Shown piece by piece: positions 9,382 through 18,569 of a stretch of DNA of 64,000 nucleotides. Within the stretch, counting starts at the first letter, position 1. Each line of letters begins with the position of its first letter. This DNA comes from Nesterenkonia aurantiaca (GTDB taxonomy: Bacteria; Actinomycetota; Actinomycetes; Actinomycetales; Micrococcaceae), in NCBI RefSeq assembly GCF_004364585.1, contig NZ_SOAN01000006.1:62001-126000 (forward strand), given 5' to 3'. The notes below the pieces were generated by a model, which did no database searches, was not told the DNA's origin, and saw only the letters and a list, made by a program, of their open reading frames with translations. The position numbers were made by a program, and so were the translations under genes.

Positions 9382-9553
9382 GCTGTGCCTCCTCTGCGTC
9401 CGGTCCTGGGCAGCGCGCTCACGGCGCCCGCAGGACGCGCGACGCTGCCACGGTCCGATCTCAGCACTACTGTATCGGCGGCCGGGTTCGCGCCCCACCC
9501 TGGGAGCTCTCAGAAGTGCGGCCTCCGCGCAGATCTCTGCAAGACTGTGCCCC

Positions 9554-10255
9554 ATGACACCTCGGGATATGACGGATTCGTCCACAGCACCTCGTATCGG
9601 CTCCACGGTGCACCTGGTCCGACACGGTGAGGTTCACAATCCAGACAAGGTGCTCTATGGACGGCTGCCCGGATTCGGACTCTCTGAGCTGGGGCGGCAG
9701 ATGGCGGACGGGATCGCCGACTACTTCCAGGAGCGTGCCGAGGCGGGCCGGGAGGTCCATATGCTGGCCGCCTCACCGCTGCAGCGGGCCCAGGAGACGG
9801 TGGCACCGATCTCCGCACGACTGGGACTGAGCGTCACAGTGGAAGATCGGGTGCTGGAGGCCGAGAATGCCTTCGAGGGCCTGGCCCAGGTCAAGCAGCA
9901 GCTGAAGAACCCGCGCTGGTGGCCGCTGCTGGTCAATCCGCTGCGTCCCTCCTGGGGTGAGCCGTATAAGGCCCAGGTCGCCCGGGTGCTCGCCGCCGTG
10001 AAGGACCTCTCCGAGGAGGCCGTCGCCACCCACGGTGAGGGCGCCGAGGTCGTCGTCGTGTCCCACCAGCTGCCGATCTGGGTGACCCGGCTCTGGGCCG
10101 AAGGCCGCCCGCTCTTCCACGACCCGCGTGACCGGGAATGCTCGCTGACCTCGGTGACCTCCCTGCACATCGGAGCCGACGGTGTGGAATCGGTGAGCTA
10201 TGCCGAGCCCAACCATGAGCTCCTCAAAGACGCCGCCAACCTCCCCGGCGCATGA
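9554..10255 (+). CDS. Histidine phosphatase (phosphoglycerate mutase-like) family protein
   Basis: A 233-residue protein with the RHG motif (HLVRHGEVHNPDKVLYGRLPGFGLS), a second-site ASPLQRAQETVAPI, and the second catalytic His in VVVVSHQLPIWV. These mark a branch-2-like histidine phosphatase. It sits just upstream of the cytochrome c maturation genes, the same order as the mycobacterial Rv0525-Rv0529 block, so a link to that pathway is plausible but unproven. The start at 9554 is chosen because AAGACT lies seven bases upstream; an in-frame ATG at 9569 is the alternative. Confidence 0.86.
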   Translation: MTPRDMTDSSTAPRIGSTVHLVRHGEVHNPDKVLYGRLPGFGLSELGRQMADGIADYFQERAEAGREVHMLAASPLQRAQETVAPISARLGLSVTVEDRVLEAENAFEGLAQVKQQLKNPRWWPLLVNPLRPSWGEPYKAQVARVLAAVKDLSEEAVATHGEGAEVVVVSHQLPIWVTRLWAEGRPLFHDPRDRECSLTSVTSLHIGADGVESVSYAEPNHELLKDAANLPGA

Positions 10256-10370
10256 CGCCCGCCGACCTCAGCGACTGAGCTCAGCGCCGGACCTCGGCGT
10301 AGTCCCGGAGTCCGACGTGGCGTCGGATCGGTCCATCGATCCCGTTGTGTGACTTCTGGCCCGGGGGTAC

Positions 10371-10388
10371 TTCTACGGACTGTAGAAT
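10371..10388 (+). promoter_or_regulatory. Inverted repeat over the -10 box of the cytochrome c maturation operon
   Basis: TTCTAC and GTAGAA form a perfect 6-bp inverted repeat with five bases between. The right arm overlaps TAGAAT (10383-10388), a good -10 box. The resA start lies about 50 bases downstream, so this transcript has a short leader. The overlap suggests a repressor site; the repressor is unknown. Confidence 0.5.
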
Positions 10389-10438
10389 TGGTGCTCGGCT
10401 GACCCTGACTCCCTCTTCAGATCTGGACACCGCAGCGC

Positions 10439-11170
10439 ATGACCCTCCACGACAAGCCAATCTCCCGGACATCCCTCCGACGCGCGCTCGCCGCGGTGGG
10501 ACTGGCCTCTGCCCTGGCGCTGGCCGGATGCAGCTCCGCCAATGACGAGCTGAGTCAGCGAGCGCAGAATGACGGGACCAACTACGTCGCCGGTGACGGA
10601 TCGGTCCAGGAGCTGGCCCCGCAAGACCGCGGCGAGCCGGTGCAGTTCGAATCCACGCTCTTCGACGGCACAGCCGTGGGTCCAGAGCGCTGGGAGGGGG
10701 AGGTCACCGTGATCAACTTCTGGTATGCCGCCTGCGCCCCCTGCCGCGTGGAAGCACCCGATCTGGCCGACCTGCACGAGGAGTTCAGCGAGGAAGGTGT
10801 GCAGTTCTACGGGGTCAACACCCGAGACACGCAGCCCACGGCTGAAGCCTTCGAGCGCACCTTCGGCATCGAGTACCCCTCTATGGAGGACCGCACCGGC
10901 GAGGTCATGCTCGCCATGACCGACTACGTCCCGCCCTCCGCCGTGCCCACCACACTGGTCCTGGATAAGCAGGGTCGTGTCTCCGCACGGATCCTGGGGA
11001 TCGCCGAGCCCGGCACGCTGCGCGCCCTGATCGACACCGCCCTGGACGAGGACTCCGCCTCCGCCTCCAACGCCGAGGACTCCAACGCCTCGGCCTCCGG
11101 CGACGCCGCCCGGGCCTCCGCAGCGGCCGCCAGCCTCGACGCTCCCACCATGGAGCCAGCGCGACGGTGA
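10439..11170 (+). CDS. resA: TlpA/ResA-type thiol-disulfide oxidoreductase lipoprotein
   Basis: A 243-residue protein. The signal sequence ends in the lipobox LAGC (Cys31). A thioredoxin-like redoxin domain follows, with the active-site pair CAPC at residues 99-102 and cis-Pro in PPSAVPTTLVLD. It is expected to sit outside the membrane and reduce the haem-binding cysteines of apocytochrome c. An Ala/Ser/Asp-rich tail of about 40 residues closes it. It opens a tightly coupled operon: its stop overlaps the GTG of ccdA by four bases. Confidence 0.9.
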   Translation: MTLHDKPISRTSLRRALAAVGLASALALAGCSSANDELSQRAQNDGTNYVAGDGSVQELAPQDRGEPVQFESTLFDGTAVGPERWEGEVTVINFWYAACAPCRVEAPDLADLHEEFSEEGVQFYGVNTRDTQPTAEAFERTFGIEYPSMEDRTGEVMLAMTDYVPPSAVPTTLVLDKQGRVSARILGIAEPGTLRALIDTALDEDSASASNAEDSNASASGDAARASAAAASLDAPTMEPARR

Positions 11171-11961
11171 CGGACACACTGGCCCTCGCGGCGCCGCTGG
11201 CCGGCACCGCCGACAACCGCTTCGCCGAGATCGTCTTCGACGGCTCGCTGCTGATCTCTGCCCCGGTGGCGCTGCTCGCCGGGCTGGTCTCCTTCCTCTC
11301 ACCCTGCGTGCTGCCGCTGGTGCCCGGCTACCTGGGCTATGTCACCGGACTCTCCGGAGTGGAGCTGCATGAGCGGCGTCGCTCCCGGATGGTGCTCGGC
11401 GCCTCGCTCTTCGTGCTGGGCTTCTCCGTGGTCTTCGTGCTCATCGGCGTGGTCTTCACCCAGGCCATGGTCTGGCTCCGGGTGGAGGGAGGCTGGCTGA
11501 CCCAGGTGCTGGGCGGCGTCGTCGTCATCATGGGGCTGGTCTTCATGGGGGCCTTCACCTTCTTCCAGCGCGAGCGCAAGATCGAACGTCGCCCGCCCGA
11601 CGGCCTGCTCGGAGCGCCGCTGCTCGGTGCCACCTTCGGCATCGGCTGGGCGCCGTGCATCGGCCCGACCCTGGCCGCCGTGCTCGCCCTGGCCACCCCG
11701 ATGGGCGGAGACCCCGGCCGCGGCGTCTTCTTGATGTTCATCTACTGTCTGGGACTGGGCATCCCGTTCATCCTGATCAGCCTGGGGCTCAAGCGCGGGA
11801 TGACCACTCTGGCGTTCTTCACCAGGCATAAGGTCGCCGTGATGCGCTTCGGCGGCGCCGTGCTGATCCTGGTCGGGCTGCTGATGCTCTCCGGGATCTG
11901 GAACACCTGGGTCTTTGCTCTGCAGGACTGGTTCGCCAATGAAGTGAGGCTGCCCATCTGA
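11167..11961 (+). CDS. ccdA: Cytochrome c biogenesis protein CcdA
   Basis: A 264-residue protein with six or more hydrophobic segments and the two conserved cysteines of the CcdA/DsbD membrane core: SPCVLPLVPGYLGY (about residue 47) and GWAPCIGPTLA (about residue 162). CcdA carries electrons from cytoplasmic thioredoxin across the membrane to ResA. The GTG start lies inside the resA stop, and the TGA stop shares a base with the resB ATG, so translation is coupled on both sides. Confidence 0.95.
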   Translation: MTDTLALAAPLAGTADNRFAEIVFDGSLLISAPVALLAGLVSFLSPCVLPLVPGYLGYVTGLSGVELHERRRSRMVLGASLFVLGFSVVFVLIGVVFTQAMVWLRVEGGWLTQVLGGVVVIMGLVFMGAFTFFQRERKIERRPPDGLLGAPLLGATFGIGWAPCIGPTLAAVLALATPMGGDPGRGVFLMFIYCLGLGIPFILISLGLKRGMTTLAFFTRHKVAVMRFGGAVLILVGLLMLSGIWNTWVFALQDWFANEVRLPI

Positions 11962-13646
11962 TGGCCGAAAAACGTGAGAACACCTACATGCCGGCTGGGC
12001 ACCGTGACGCGCCCGAGGCCGCCGAGAACGACCCGCGCAGCCCTGGCGGCGACAAGGCTCAGGTGAGCCCCCCGGCGCTGGGGGTCAAGGGCATGATCCG
12101 TTGGGCATGGACCCAGCTGACCTCGATGCGCACCGCCCTGATGCTGCTTCTGCTGCTCGCCGTGGCCGCCGTGCCCGGCTCGATCTTCCCGCAGCGGGTA
12201 CAGGACTCCTTCGCGGTGGCCACCTGGATCGAGGACAACCCCGGGGTCGGTGAGGTGCTGGACTTCCTGCAGTTCTTCGACGTCTACTCCTCCATCTGGT
12301 TCTCCGCGATCTACCTGCTGCTGTTCATCTCGCTCATCGGCTGCATCCTGCCGCGCGCGAAGAAGCACTGGCAACAGGCCACCTCCGCCCCGCCGCGGAC
12401 TCCACGCCGGCTCGAGCGGCTCCCCGAATCCGGAGCGCTGGAGCTGCAGTCCTCCGCCGCCGGGGACGCCCAGGACGGTCCTGCCGCGGAGGCGGCCCTG
12501 CAGGACGCCGCGGCGATCCTCAAATCCCGCCGCTACCGGGTCGAGGTCCGCGAGACCTCGGTGGGCGCCGAGAAGGGCTACCTCAAGGAGACCGGCAACC
12601 TGCTCTTCCACGTGGCGCTGGTCGGCGTGCTGATCTGCGTGGCACTGGGCTCGATGTTCAGCTACCGGGGGCAGAAGGTCCTGGTGGAGGACGAGAGCTT
12701 CGTCAACGCCCTGGTCGCCTATGACAACTTCTACCCCGGGGCATACTTCAGCGAAGACCAGATGCAGCCCTTCTCGGTTCGGCTCGACGCCTTCGAGCGG
12801 GTCTTCGATCGGGAGTCGACCACGCACTTCGGTCAGGCGCTGGACTTCACCGCCGACGTCACCACCCGGCTCGGCGCCGACGGTGAGCCGCAGACCGAGG
12901 AGCTCAAGGTCAACCAGCCGCTGACCATGGACGGTGCCCGGGTCTTCCTGGTCGGCAACGGCTACGCCCCGGAGGTCACGGTGCGCGACGGCGACGGCGA
13001 GGTGGCCTTCTCCGGACCCGTGGTCACCCGTCCGGAGGACGAGGTCTACACCTCCATGGCCGTGATCAAGGCCCCCGACGCCGCACCCGAGCAGCTCGGC
13101 TTCGTCGGGCTGTTCCTGCCCACCTCCCAGGACGCCGGGGACGGGCTGGCCGTCTCGGTGGACCCCGAGCTGGGCAACCCCGAGCTGCAGCTGAACTCCT
13201 ACTACGGCGACCTCGGTCTCGATGACGGGCTCGCCCAGAACGTCTACGTGCTGGACACCGAGTCCCTCGAGACGTTGAACTCCCGAGAGCTCGACGCCGG
13301 CGGCATCGTGCTCTCCCCAGGCGAGACCTACGATCTCCCCGAAGACATGGGCTCGATCAGCTTCGACGGGGTCCAGGACTACATCGCCATCGACATCCAC
13401 TACAACCCAGCGCAGCAGGGAGTGCTGATCTTCGCGCTGACCGCCCTGGGCGGTCTGGTGCTCTCGCTGTTCCTGCGCCGTCGTCGCGCCTGGGTGACCG
13501 TGGAGACCACGCCGGCCGGACGCACCCTGGTGCGCTACGGCCTGCTCTCCCGCGGTGAGGACTTCCGGCTGCGAGATGAGAACATTGCCCTACGTGCCCA
13601 GTTCGAGAAGAAGTGGCCGGTGCGCGCCCCAGAGAAGGAATCCTGA
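11961..13646 (+). CDS. resB: Cytochrome c biogenesis protein ResB (system II)
   Basis: A 561-residue protein of the ResB family. An N-terminal extension of about 45 residues precedes the membrane segments (LMLLLLLAVAAVPGSIFPQ, IWFSAIYLLLFISLIGCILPRAKKHW). A third segment lies near residue 220, then a large external domain, and a final segment lies near residue 500 (FALTALGGLVLSLFL). ResB forms the haem delivery and ligation complex with CcsB. Both of its gene junctions overlap by one base (TGATG). Confidence 0.93.
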   Translation: MAEKRENTYMPAGHRDAPEAAENDPRSPGGDKAQVSPPALGVKGMIRWAWTQLTSMRTALMLLLLLAVAAVPGSIFPQRVQDSFAVATWIEDNPGVGEVLDFLQFFDVYSSIWFSAIYLLLFISLIGCILPRAKKHWQQATSAPPRTPRRLERLPESGALELQSSAAGDAQDGPAAEAALQDAAAILKSRRYRVEVRETSVGAEKGYLKETGNLLFHVALVGVLICVALGSMFSYRGQKVLVEDESFVNALVAYDNFYPGAYFSEDQMQPFSVRLDAFERVFDRESTTHFGQALDFTADVTTRLGADGEPQTEELKVNQPLTMDGARVFLVGNGYAPEVTVRDGDGEVAFSGPVVTRPEDEVYTSMAVIKAPDAAPEQLGFVGLFLPTSQDAGDGLAVSVDPELGNPELQLNSYYGDLGLDDGLAQNVYVLDTESLETLNSRELDAGGIVLSPGETYDLPEDMGSISFDGVQDYIAIDIHYNPAQQGVLIFALTALGGLVLSLFLRRRRAWVTVETTPAGRTLVRYGLLSRGEDFRLRDENIALRAQFEKKWPVRAPEKES

Positions 13647-14728
13647 TGCAATCCATCAATATGGAACTGGCTCAGTACAGCGAGCTGTTCATGCTGATCG
13701 CCGCGTTCATCTACACCGGCGCGTTCATGCTCTTCGCCGTCGACATGATCCGCAGCTCCGCGACCATCCGCCGGGTGGAGGCCGAGCTCGCCGCGGAGAA
13801 CGCCGCCGAGCGTGAGCTGGTGGGGGCAGGGTCTGCCTCCGGCGCGGTCGCCGCCGAGGGCGCCGACGCGGCAGCCGGGCCCGGCCCGGACCAGCCGATG
13901 GCAGCCCCCGCCGATGAGCTGGTCGACGAGGAGATGGCCTACCTGGGCACCTCCCGACCGTTCGCCAATGTCGCGGTGGCCCTGACCGTGTTGGGCGTCG
14001 CCGCCCACGCCTTCGCCGTGGCCGCCCGCGGCATCGCGGCGAACCGGGTTCCCTGGGCGAACATGTACGAGTTCCTGGCCACCGGCGGCCTGGTGGTCGC
14101 CGCGGTGTACCTGCTGGTGCTCACCCGCAAGGACGTCCGCTTCCTGGGGACCTTCGCGCTGGGTCTGGTGGTCACCATGATGGCCGCGGCCACGATCGGG
14201 TTCCCCACCCCGGTGGCCCACGTCCAGCCCGCACTGCAGAGCCCCTGGATCGCGATCCATGTCTCGCTCGCGGTGCTGGCGATCTCGCTGTTCACCCTGA
14301 CCTTCGCGATGAACGTGCTGCAGCTGATCCAGCACCGCCGCGAACTGGCCCAGGCCGCCGGGGAGACCACCCGGGGCAGCGGCTGGCAGTTCCTGCGGCT
14401 GGTGCCCTCCGCGACCTCGCTGGAGAACTGGGCCTACCGGATGAACGCCGTGGGCTTCGTGTTCTGGACCCTGGGCCCGCTGATCACCGGCGCGATCTGG
14501 GCCGAAGAGGCCTGGGGCCGGTACTGGGGCTGGGACGTCAAAGAGGTCTGGACCTTCGTGATCTGGGTGGTCTACGCCGGCTACCTCCACGCTCGCGCCA
14601 CCCGCGGCTGGACCGGCAACCGCGCCGCCTGGCTCTCGATCATCGGCTACGGCTGCATCATCTTCAACTACGCCGTGGTCAACATCTACTTCCCCGGGCT
14701 GCACTCCTACGCCGGTCTGCCGGAGTAG
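13646..14728 (+). CDS. ccsB: Cytochrome c haem lyase subunit CcsB/CcsA (system II)
   Basis: A 360-residue polytopic protein with the tryptophan-rich haem-handling signature WGRYWGWDVKEVWTFVIW and conserved His residues (PVAHVQPALQ, IAIHVSL, GYLHARA). It exports haem and, with ResB, attaches it to apocytochrome c. A cytoplasmic Ala/Glu/Gly-rich insert of about 60 residues follows the first membrane segment. The start ATG at 13646 overlaps the resB stop. An in-frame ATG at 13613 lies inside resB and is less likely. Confidence 0.94.
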   Translation: MQSINMELAQYSELFMLIAAFIYTGAFMLFAVDMIRSSATIRRVEAELAAENAAERELVGAGSASGAVAAEGADAAAGPGPDQPMAAPADELVDEEMAYLGTSRPFANVAVALTVLGVAAHAFAVAARGIAANRVPWANMYEFLATGGLVVAAVYLLVLTRKDVRFLGTFALGLVVTMMAAATIGFPTPVAHVQPALQSPWIAIHVSLAVLAISLFTLTFAMNVLQLIQHRRELAQAAGETTRGSGWQFLRLVPSATSLENWAYRMNAVGFVFWTLGPLITGAIWAEEAWGRYWGWDVKEVWTFVIWVVYAGYLHARATRGWTGNRAAWLSIIGYGCIIFNYAVVNIYFPGLHSYAGLPE

Positions 14729-14742
14729 CCCGCCCGGTCTGA

Positions 14743-15087
14743 CTACCGGGGAGACTCGGTGGCCGGGCCGGGGTCCTCGGCGCTGCGCTGCTGCGCGCGG
14801 AGCTGCTCCTGGGTGAGGTGGAAGTCCTCCGCCAGCGCGTCTTCCGCCTGGTTGTCGTCGAGCTCCGTGCTGCCCAGTTTCCGGTCTCCGCCGAAGCGCC
14901 GCGCCAGCTCCTGGCCTGCCTCAAGACGAAGCCGGTTGAAGAACAGGTAGCCCAGCGCCCAGGACACGACCAGCCCGATGACCAGGGCGAAGAAGATCGT
15001 ATATTGGCCCAGATCCAGCAGCAGGCAGGCGGCGAAGACGATGAAGAAGGCACCTAGGCGGAGCAGGGAATATTTCAGCACAGACAT
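14743..15087 (-). CDS. DUF4229 family small membrane protein
   Basis: A 114-residue protein beginning MSVLKYSLLRLGAFF. It has two hydrophobic segments in residues 6-50, then a conserved charged region (FNRLRLEAGQELARR) and an acidic tail. This is the DUF4229 pattern found beside menaquinone genes in many actinobacteria; its function is unknown. TAGACT six bases before the ATG indicates a leaderless transcript. It converges on ccsB with only 14 bases between. Confidence 0.8.
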   Translation of the reverse strand: MSVLKYSLLRLGAFFIVFAACLLLDLGQYTIFFALVIGLVVSWALGYLFFNRLRLEAGQELARRFGGDRKLGSTELDDNQAEDALAEDFHLTQEQLRAQQRSAEDPGPATESPR

Positions 15088-15148
15088 GACCCCAGTCTAG
15101 GTCTGCTCGCTGGTGAATCCGAGCTCACGGATCAACTACGCTGGAGAG

Positions 15149-15721
15149 ATGATCAGGTTAATTATCGGCTTGGGAATCGTGGGGCTGGGGCTGTTGATCT
15201 ACAGCCTGGTCGAATGCCTGCAGACCCCACGGCATCGGATCCGGGTCATGCCGAAGGTGGCATGGATCGCGGTGATCGTGCTGCTGCCGATCATCGGCGC
15301 CAGCCTCTGGCTGGGCTTCGGACGTGTGCGCTCCCCGAAGCGGGGCGGGCAGGCCCCGCGCCGGCCCCGTTCACCCGATGACGACCCCGATTTCCTGCGC
15401 CAGGTGGAGATCCAGCGGCGCCAGCGCCAGCGCGCGGAGGAACAGCGCCAGCGCGAGGCAGAAGCCCGCCGCAAGGAGCGAGAGCTCAACGACCGCAGCA
15501 AGGACGAGCGGGAGAAGGAGCTCGGCGACGCAGCCGATGCGGCCGCGGCCGGCGAGGGCTCCTCCGGGACCACGCCGAAGCCCGGCTCCCAGGACGGCGA
15601 CTCGAGCAACGGTCGCCCCAGCAATGGTCGCCCCACGACTGGGGAGACCGGTGAGAGCCGGAAGAAGTCCTCAGATGACGACGGCGACGACGCCGGCCCT
15701 CGGCCGGCATCGCGGAGCTGA
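15149..15721 (+). CDS. PLDc_N domain membrane protein with long charged tail
   Basis: A 190-residue protein. Residues 1-65 carry two membrane segments with the PLDc_N pattern (YSLVECLQTP, MPKVAWIAVIVLLPIIG, WLGFGR). The rest is a highly charged, probably coiled-coil stretch (RRQRQRAEEQRQREAEARRK) and a Gly/Ser/Asp-rich tail with a short direct repeat (NGRPSNGRPTTG). PLDc_N proteins are membrane anchors, and no phospholipase domain is present. The start at 15149 is set by TACGCT at 15137-15142, six bases upstream, implying a leaderless mRNA. Confidence 0.78.
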   Translation: MIRLIIGLGIVGLGLLIYSLVECLQTPRHRIRVMPKVAWIAVIVLLPIIGASLWLGFGRVRSPKRGGQAPRRPRSPDDDPDFLRQVEIQRRQRQRAEEQRQREAEARRKERELNDRSKDEREKELGDAADAAAAGEGSSGTTPKPGSQDGDSSNGRPSNGRPTTGETGESRKKSSDDDGDDAGPRPASRS

Positions 15722-15756
15722 AGCCCAGAGTCGAGCTGCTGCGTTGAGCTGCTGCA

Positions 15757-15808
15757 CCGAGGTTCAGGGCCGAGGTTCAGAGCCGAGGTTCAGAGCCGCA
15801 GTTCAGGG
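15757..15808. repeat. 13-bp tandem repeat, four units
   Basis: Four consecutive 13-base units based on CCGAGGTTCAGAG fill the gap between two convergent genes. Units two and three are identical and the outer two differ at a few positions. It is not coding and has no obvious terminator form. Confidence 0.8.
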
Positions 15809-15872
15809 CTGAGGTCTTGCGCCGGAGTGCTGCGCCGGAAGGTCATCCGGCCTGAAGCCAGTGGGGGCGACC

Positions 15873-16748
15873 TCAGCTGAGGATGAGCGCCGCCGAGTAG
15901 GTCAGCGCGAAGGCCATGCCGATCAGGCTGGTCAGTTGCAGCACCTTGATCAGCGCGGGCCCCTTCTTCTCGGGTGAGAGTATGATCCGCGTCGGCCCCA
16001 GCGCCAGCGGCCAGGCCAGCAGCACCAGCAGGAACCACCAGCTGTGCACCAGGAGTGCCAGCGGCAGCAGCAGGGCGACGCCCACCATGGCGACATAGCC
16101 GAACCGGGCGCGGCGTTCCCCGAGCCGGACGGCCAGCGTCACCTTCCCGGCCTCCCGATCCGTGGGGATGTCCCGGACGTTGTTGGCCATGAGCAGCGCC
16201 GCGGCGATCAGTCCCGATCCGACGGCGCCGATCCCGGCGCCCACGCTCAGCTCGGTCGCCATCGCCCAGGTGGTGCCCAGGGTGGCGACCAGTCCGAAGA
16301 AGACGAAGACCATGATCTCGCCGAGTCCGCGGTAGCCGTAGGGCCGAGATCCGCCGGTGTACCACCAGGCGGCCAGCACGCAGGCGGCTCCCACGGCGAG
16401 CATCCACCACTGTGCGCTCAGGATCACGATGATCAGCCCGGCGAGCGTGGCCAGCCCGAAGCTGAGGAAGGCGGCGTCCTTGACCTGCCGGGGCTCGGCC
16501 GCCTTGGATCCGGTCAGGCGCATCGGGCCCACGCGCACATCATCGGTGCCGCGGATGCCGTCGGAGTAGTCATTGGCGTAGTTGACGCCGACCTGCAGCG
16601 CCAGCGCCACCACCAGAGCGAGCGCGGCGATCAGCAGATCGAAGCTCTCGATGGCGTGCGCGGCGGCGGAGCCGATGATCACCGGAGCCACCGCCAGCGG
16701 CAGGGTCCGCGGCCGCGCTCCCGCGACCCATTCCTTCACAGTTGCCAC
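15873..16748 (-). CDS. menA: 1,4-dihydroxy-2-naphthoate polyprenyltransferase
   Basis: A 291-residue UbiA-superfamily membrane enzyme. It has the two Asp-rich prenyl-diphosphate motifs, NYANDYSDGIRGTDD (about residue 60) and NNVRDIPTDREAGK (about residue 185), and about eight membrane segments. It attaches the polyprenyl chain to DHNA, giving demethylmenaquinone. The GTG start at 16748 has AGAGGA a few bases upstream and gives the usual MenA N-terminus (VKEWVAGARPRTLPLAVAP). A longer frame upstream is not needed. Confidence 0.94.
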   Translation of the reverse strand: MATVKEWVAGARPRTLPLAVAPVIIGSAAAHAIESFDLLIAALALVVALALQVGVNYANDYSDGIRGTDDVRVGPMRLTGSKAAEPRQVKDAAFLSFGLATLAGLIIVILSAQWWMLAVGAACVLAAWWYTGGSRPYGYRGLGEIMVFVFFGLVATLGTTWAMATELSVGAGIGAVGSGLIAAALLMANNVRDIPTDREAGKVTLAVRLGERRARFGYVAMVGVALLLPLALLVHSWWFLLVLLAWPLALGPTRIILSPEKKGPALIKVLQLTSLIGMAFALTYSAALILS

Positions 16749-16908
16749 ATCGTGTCCTCTCGTTGCTGTCTTCTTACGCGTTGAAGCGCGGTTCTGTCGG
16801 TATTTGATCCTCGGTAGTCCCGTGTCGGGCCGCTGCACGGGCTCCCGACGGCGCCCCCGGGTCTTCGAGCGCCATCCCGGTCTTCGGCGGACGCCGCGGC
16901 AGATCGAC

Positions 16909-18213
16909 TCAGGACGGCGGCGCACCGAGCAGCCGCAGCAGCGTCTGCCGGTCCGGCTTGCCGCTGACCAGCAGCGGCAGCTCAGGGAGGATCAGCACTC
17001 GCTTGGGCGTCGCCGTCCGACCCAGGGAGCCCCGGACCAGCTGCTGCAGCTCTTGATGGATCACCTCGGCACCGGGCCTTCCCGTGAGCACGACGGCAGC
17101 GCTGATCGTCTGTCCCCAGTCGGGGTCCGGGACGGGGCCGACGAAGGCCTCACGGACCTGCGGGTGCTCCAGCAGGACCGAGCGGACGCGTTCCGCGGAG
17201 ACCTTAATCCCACCGGTGTTGATCACGTCATCGGCGCGGCCCGCGATGCGCAGCATCTGACCCGAGGCATCGGTGCGGACCTCGCCGAGATCATCGGTGA
17301 GGAAGCGAGGCTGCCCGGACTCGGGGCTGATGTCGAAGTGCGCCGCGGTCAGGTCCGCGTCCTCGAGGTAGCCTGCGGCGACCATGGGCCCGGAGATCTG
17401 CACCCGTCCTGCGCCTGGGTCCGCCGAGCCCTGCGTCTCAAGCCGGACACCGGGCAGCGGCCGGCCATCATAGACGCAGCCGCCACAGGTCTCGCTCATC
17501 CCGTAGGTGCGCACCACGGTCAACCCGTGTGTGGCGGCGCGTTCGAGCAGCTCCGGGGCGGCGGCGCCGCCGCCCAGCAGGATGGCGTCGAAGCGAACCA
17601 ACGCCGCGGCGAGCGCCGCATCCTGAGGGGCGTGGTCCAGCAGGCGCTGCAGCTGGGTGGGGACCAGGGAGACGTACCGGCGCTCTGCCGTGAGTCGACT
17701 CGCGGCACCGGTGAAGGCCGACGGGTCGGTGGTGTGCTGCAGCAGCGGCTCCGGAGCGGTGCCGGCGGCGAGGCTGCGGGCGAGCACGGCGAGCCCGGCC
17801 ACATAGCTGGGCTGCAGCGTGAGCAGCCACTGCCCATGCCCGCCGAGCGCCTCCGCGGTGGCTGCGACCGAGGCGTGAAGGGCGGCAGCGGGAAGCAGCG
17901 TCTGCTTCGGGGTGCCGGTGGATCCGGAGGTGCGCACAATCACCGCTGCGAGCTCGGGCGGGACATCGTGACGTGAGGTCCAGCTGGGAATGCCGGTCGC
18001 GGCGGCGGGTTGAAACTCCAGCGGGGGAGCGGCGGGCTCAGCGCCGGTGGAAAGGTCGGCGGGCTGTGCGTCTTTGTGCAGGTTGGTTCCGATGTTCGCG
18101 GGCGAACCCAGGGCGGCGTCCAGCGCGCTCAGTGCTGCAGTGACCCAGGAGTCGTTCGGCGGGGCGGTCTCAGGCACCTGCGCTGCCGCCGTCGTCCTGC
18201 TTGTCTCGGTCAT
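16909..18213 (-). CDS. menE: o-Succinylbenzoate--CoA ligase
   Basis: A 434-residue ANL-superfamily adenylating enzyme. It shows the phosphate loop VRTSGSTGTPKQ, YGMSETCGG, TDDLGEV, the hinge region RADDVINTGGIKVSAERV and the C-terminal catalytic Lys in LVSGKPDRQTLL. Being short and lying next to menA supports MenE over a general acyl-CoA ligase. It activates o-succinylbenzoate for MenB. Its 5' end overlaps the upstream small gene by 44 bases, so the two are probably co-transcribed. Confidence 0.9.
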   Translation of the reverse strand: MTETSRTTAAAQVPETAPPNDSWVTAALSALDAALGSPANIGTNLHKDAQPADLSTGAEPAAPPLEFQPAAATGIPSWTSRHDVPPELAAVIVRTSGSTGTPKQTLLPAAALHASVAATAEALGGHGQWLLTLQPSYVAGLAVLARSLAAGTAPEPLLQHTTDPSAFTGAASRLTAERRYVSLVPTQLQRLLDHAPQDAALAAALVRFDAILLGGGAAAPELLERAATHGLTVVRTYGMSETCGGCVYDGRPLPGVRLETQGSADPGAGRVQISGPMVAAGYLEDADLTAAHFDISPESGQPRFLTDDLGEVRTDASGQMLRIAGRADDVINTGGIKVSAERVRSVLLEHPQVREAFVGPVPDPDWGQTISAAVVLTGRPGAEVIHQELQQLVRGSLGRTATPKRVLILPELPLLVSGKPDRQTLLRLLGAPPS

Positions 18214-18496
18214 CTCGTCTGCGCTGCTCCAGCTCTTCCAGGCGAGCCTCGAGCATGTCCAGGCGCCAGCGGTCCTCTGCAGACATATTGTCCTCGGACT
18301 TGGTGGGGATCTTCGGTGCCTCGAGTTCGCCCTTGTTCTCCTTCTCCAGCTTCTTCAGCCTTTTGCGCAGCGCCTCGATCTCTTCCTCCGCGTCCGAACC
18401 CCAGGGCAGGGGTCGTCCGGTGGCCATGCTCACGATCTGGGTGACGCCGAAGACGACGATGGCGATTATGGCGATCCACGCGAACCAAGGCAACAT
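18170..18496 (-). CDS. Small single-pass membrane protein with coiled coil
   Basis: A 108-residue protein: one membrane segment at residues 3-24, then charged helical stretches (EEEIEALRKRLKKLEKENK and RLDMLEARLEELEQRR) typical of a coiled coil. I do not recognise a characterised family; the shape recalls phage-shock or envelope scaffold proteins but without motif support. TAATCT six bases before the ATG indicates a leaderless transcript. It overlaps menE by 44 bases. Confidence 0.68.
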   Translation of the reverse strand: MLPWFAWIAIIAIVVFGVTQIVSMATGRPLPWGSDAEEEIEALRKRLKKLEKENKGELEAPKIPTKSEDNMSAEDRWRLDMLEARLEELEQRRRDDRDKQDDGGSAGA

Positions 18497-18569
18497 GGGC
18501 CAAGATTAGCAACTGTGCTCCTCAGCTTGGCAGAGCTGGGAGCTCTCAGGCGTGCACGGGGCTCGGGAG

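Noticed and set aside
11742-13400. A 552-codon minus-strand frame opposite ccdA and resB
   Set aside because: Antisense shadow, dominated by Gly, Val, Asp and Arg; the operon on the plus strand is tightly coupled and well recognised.
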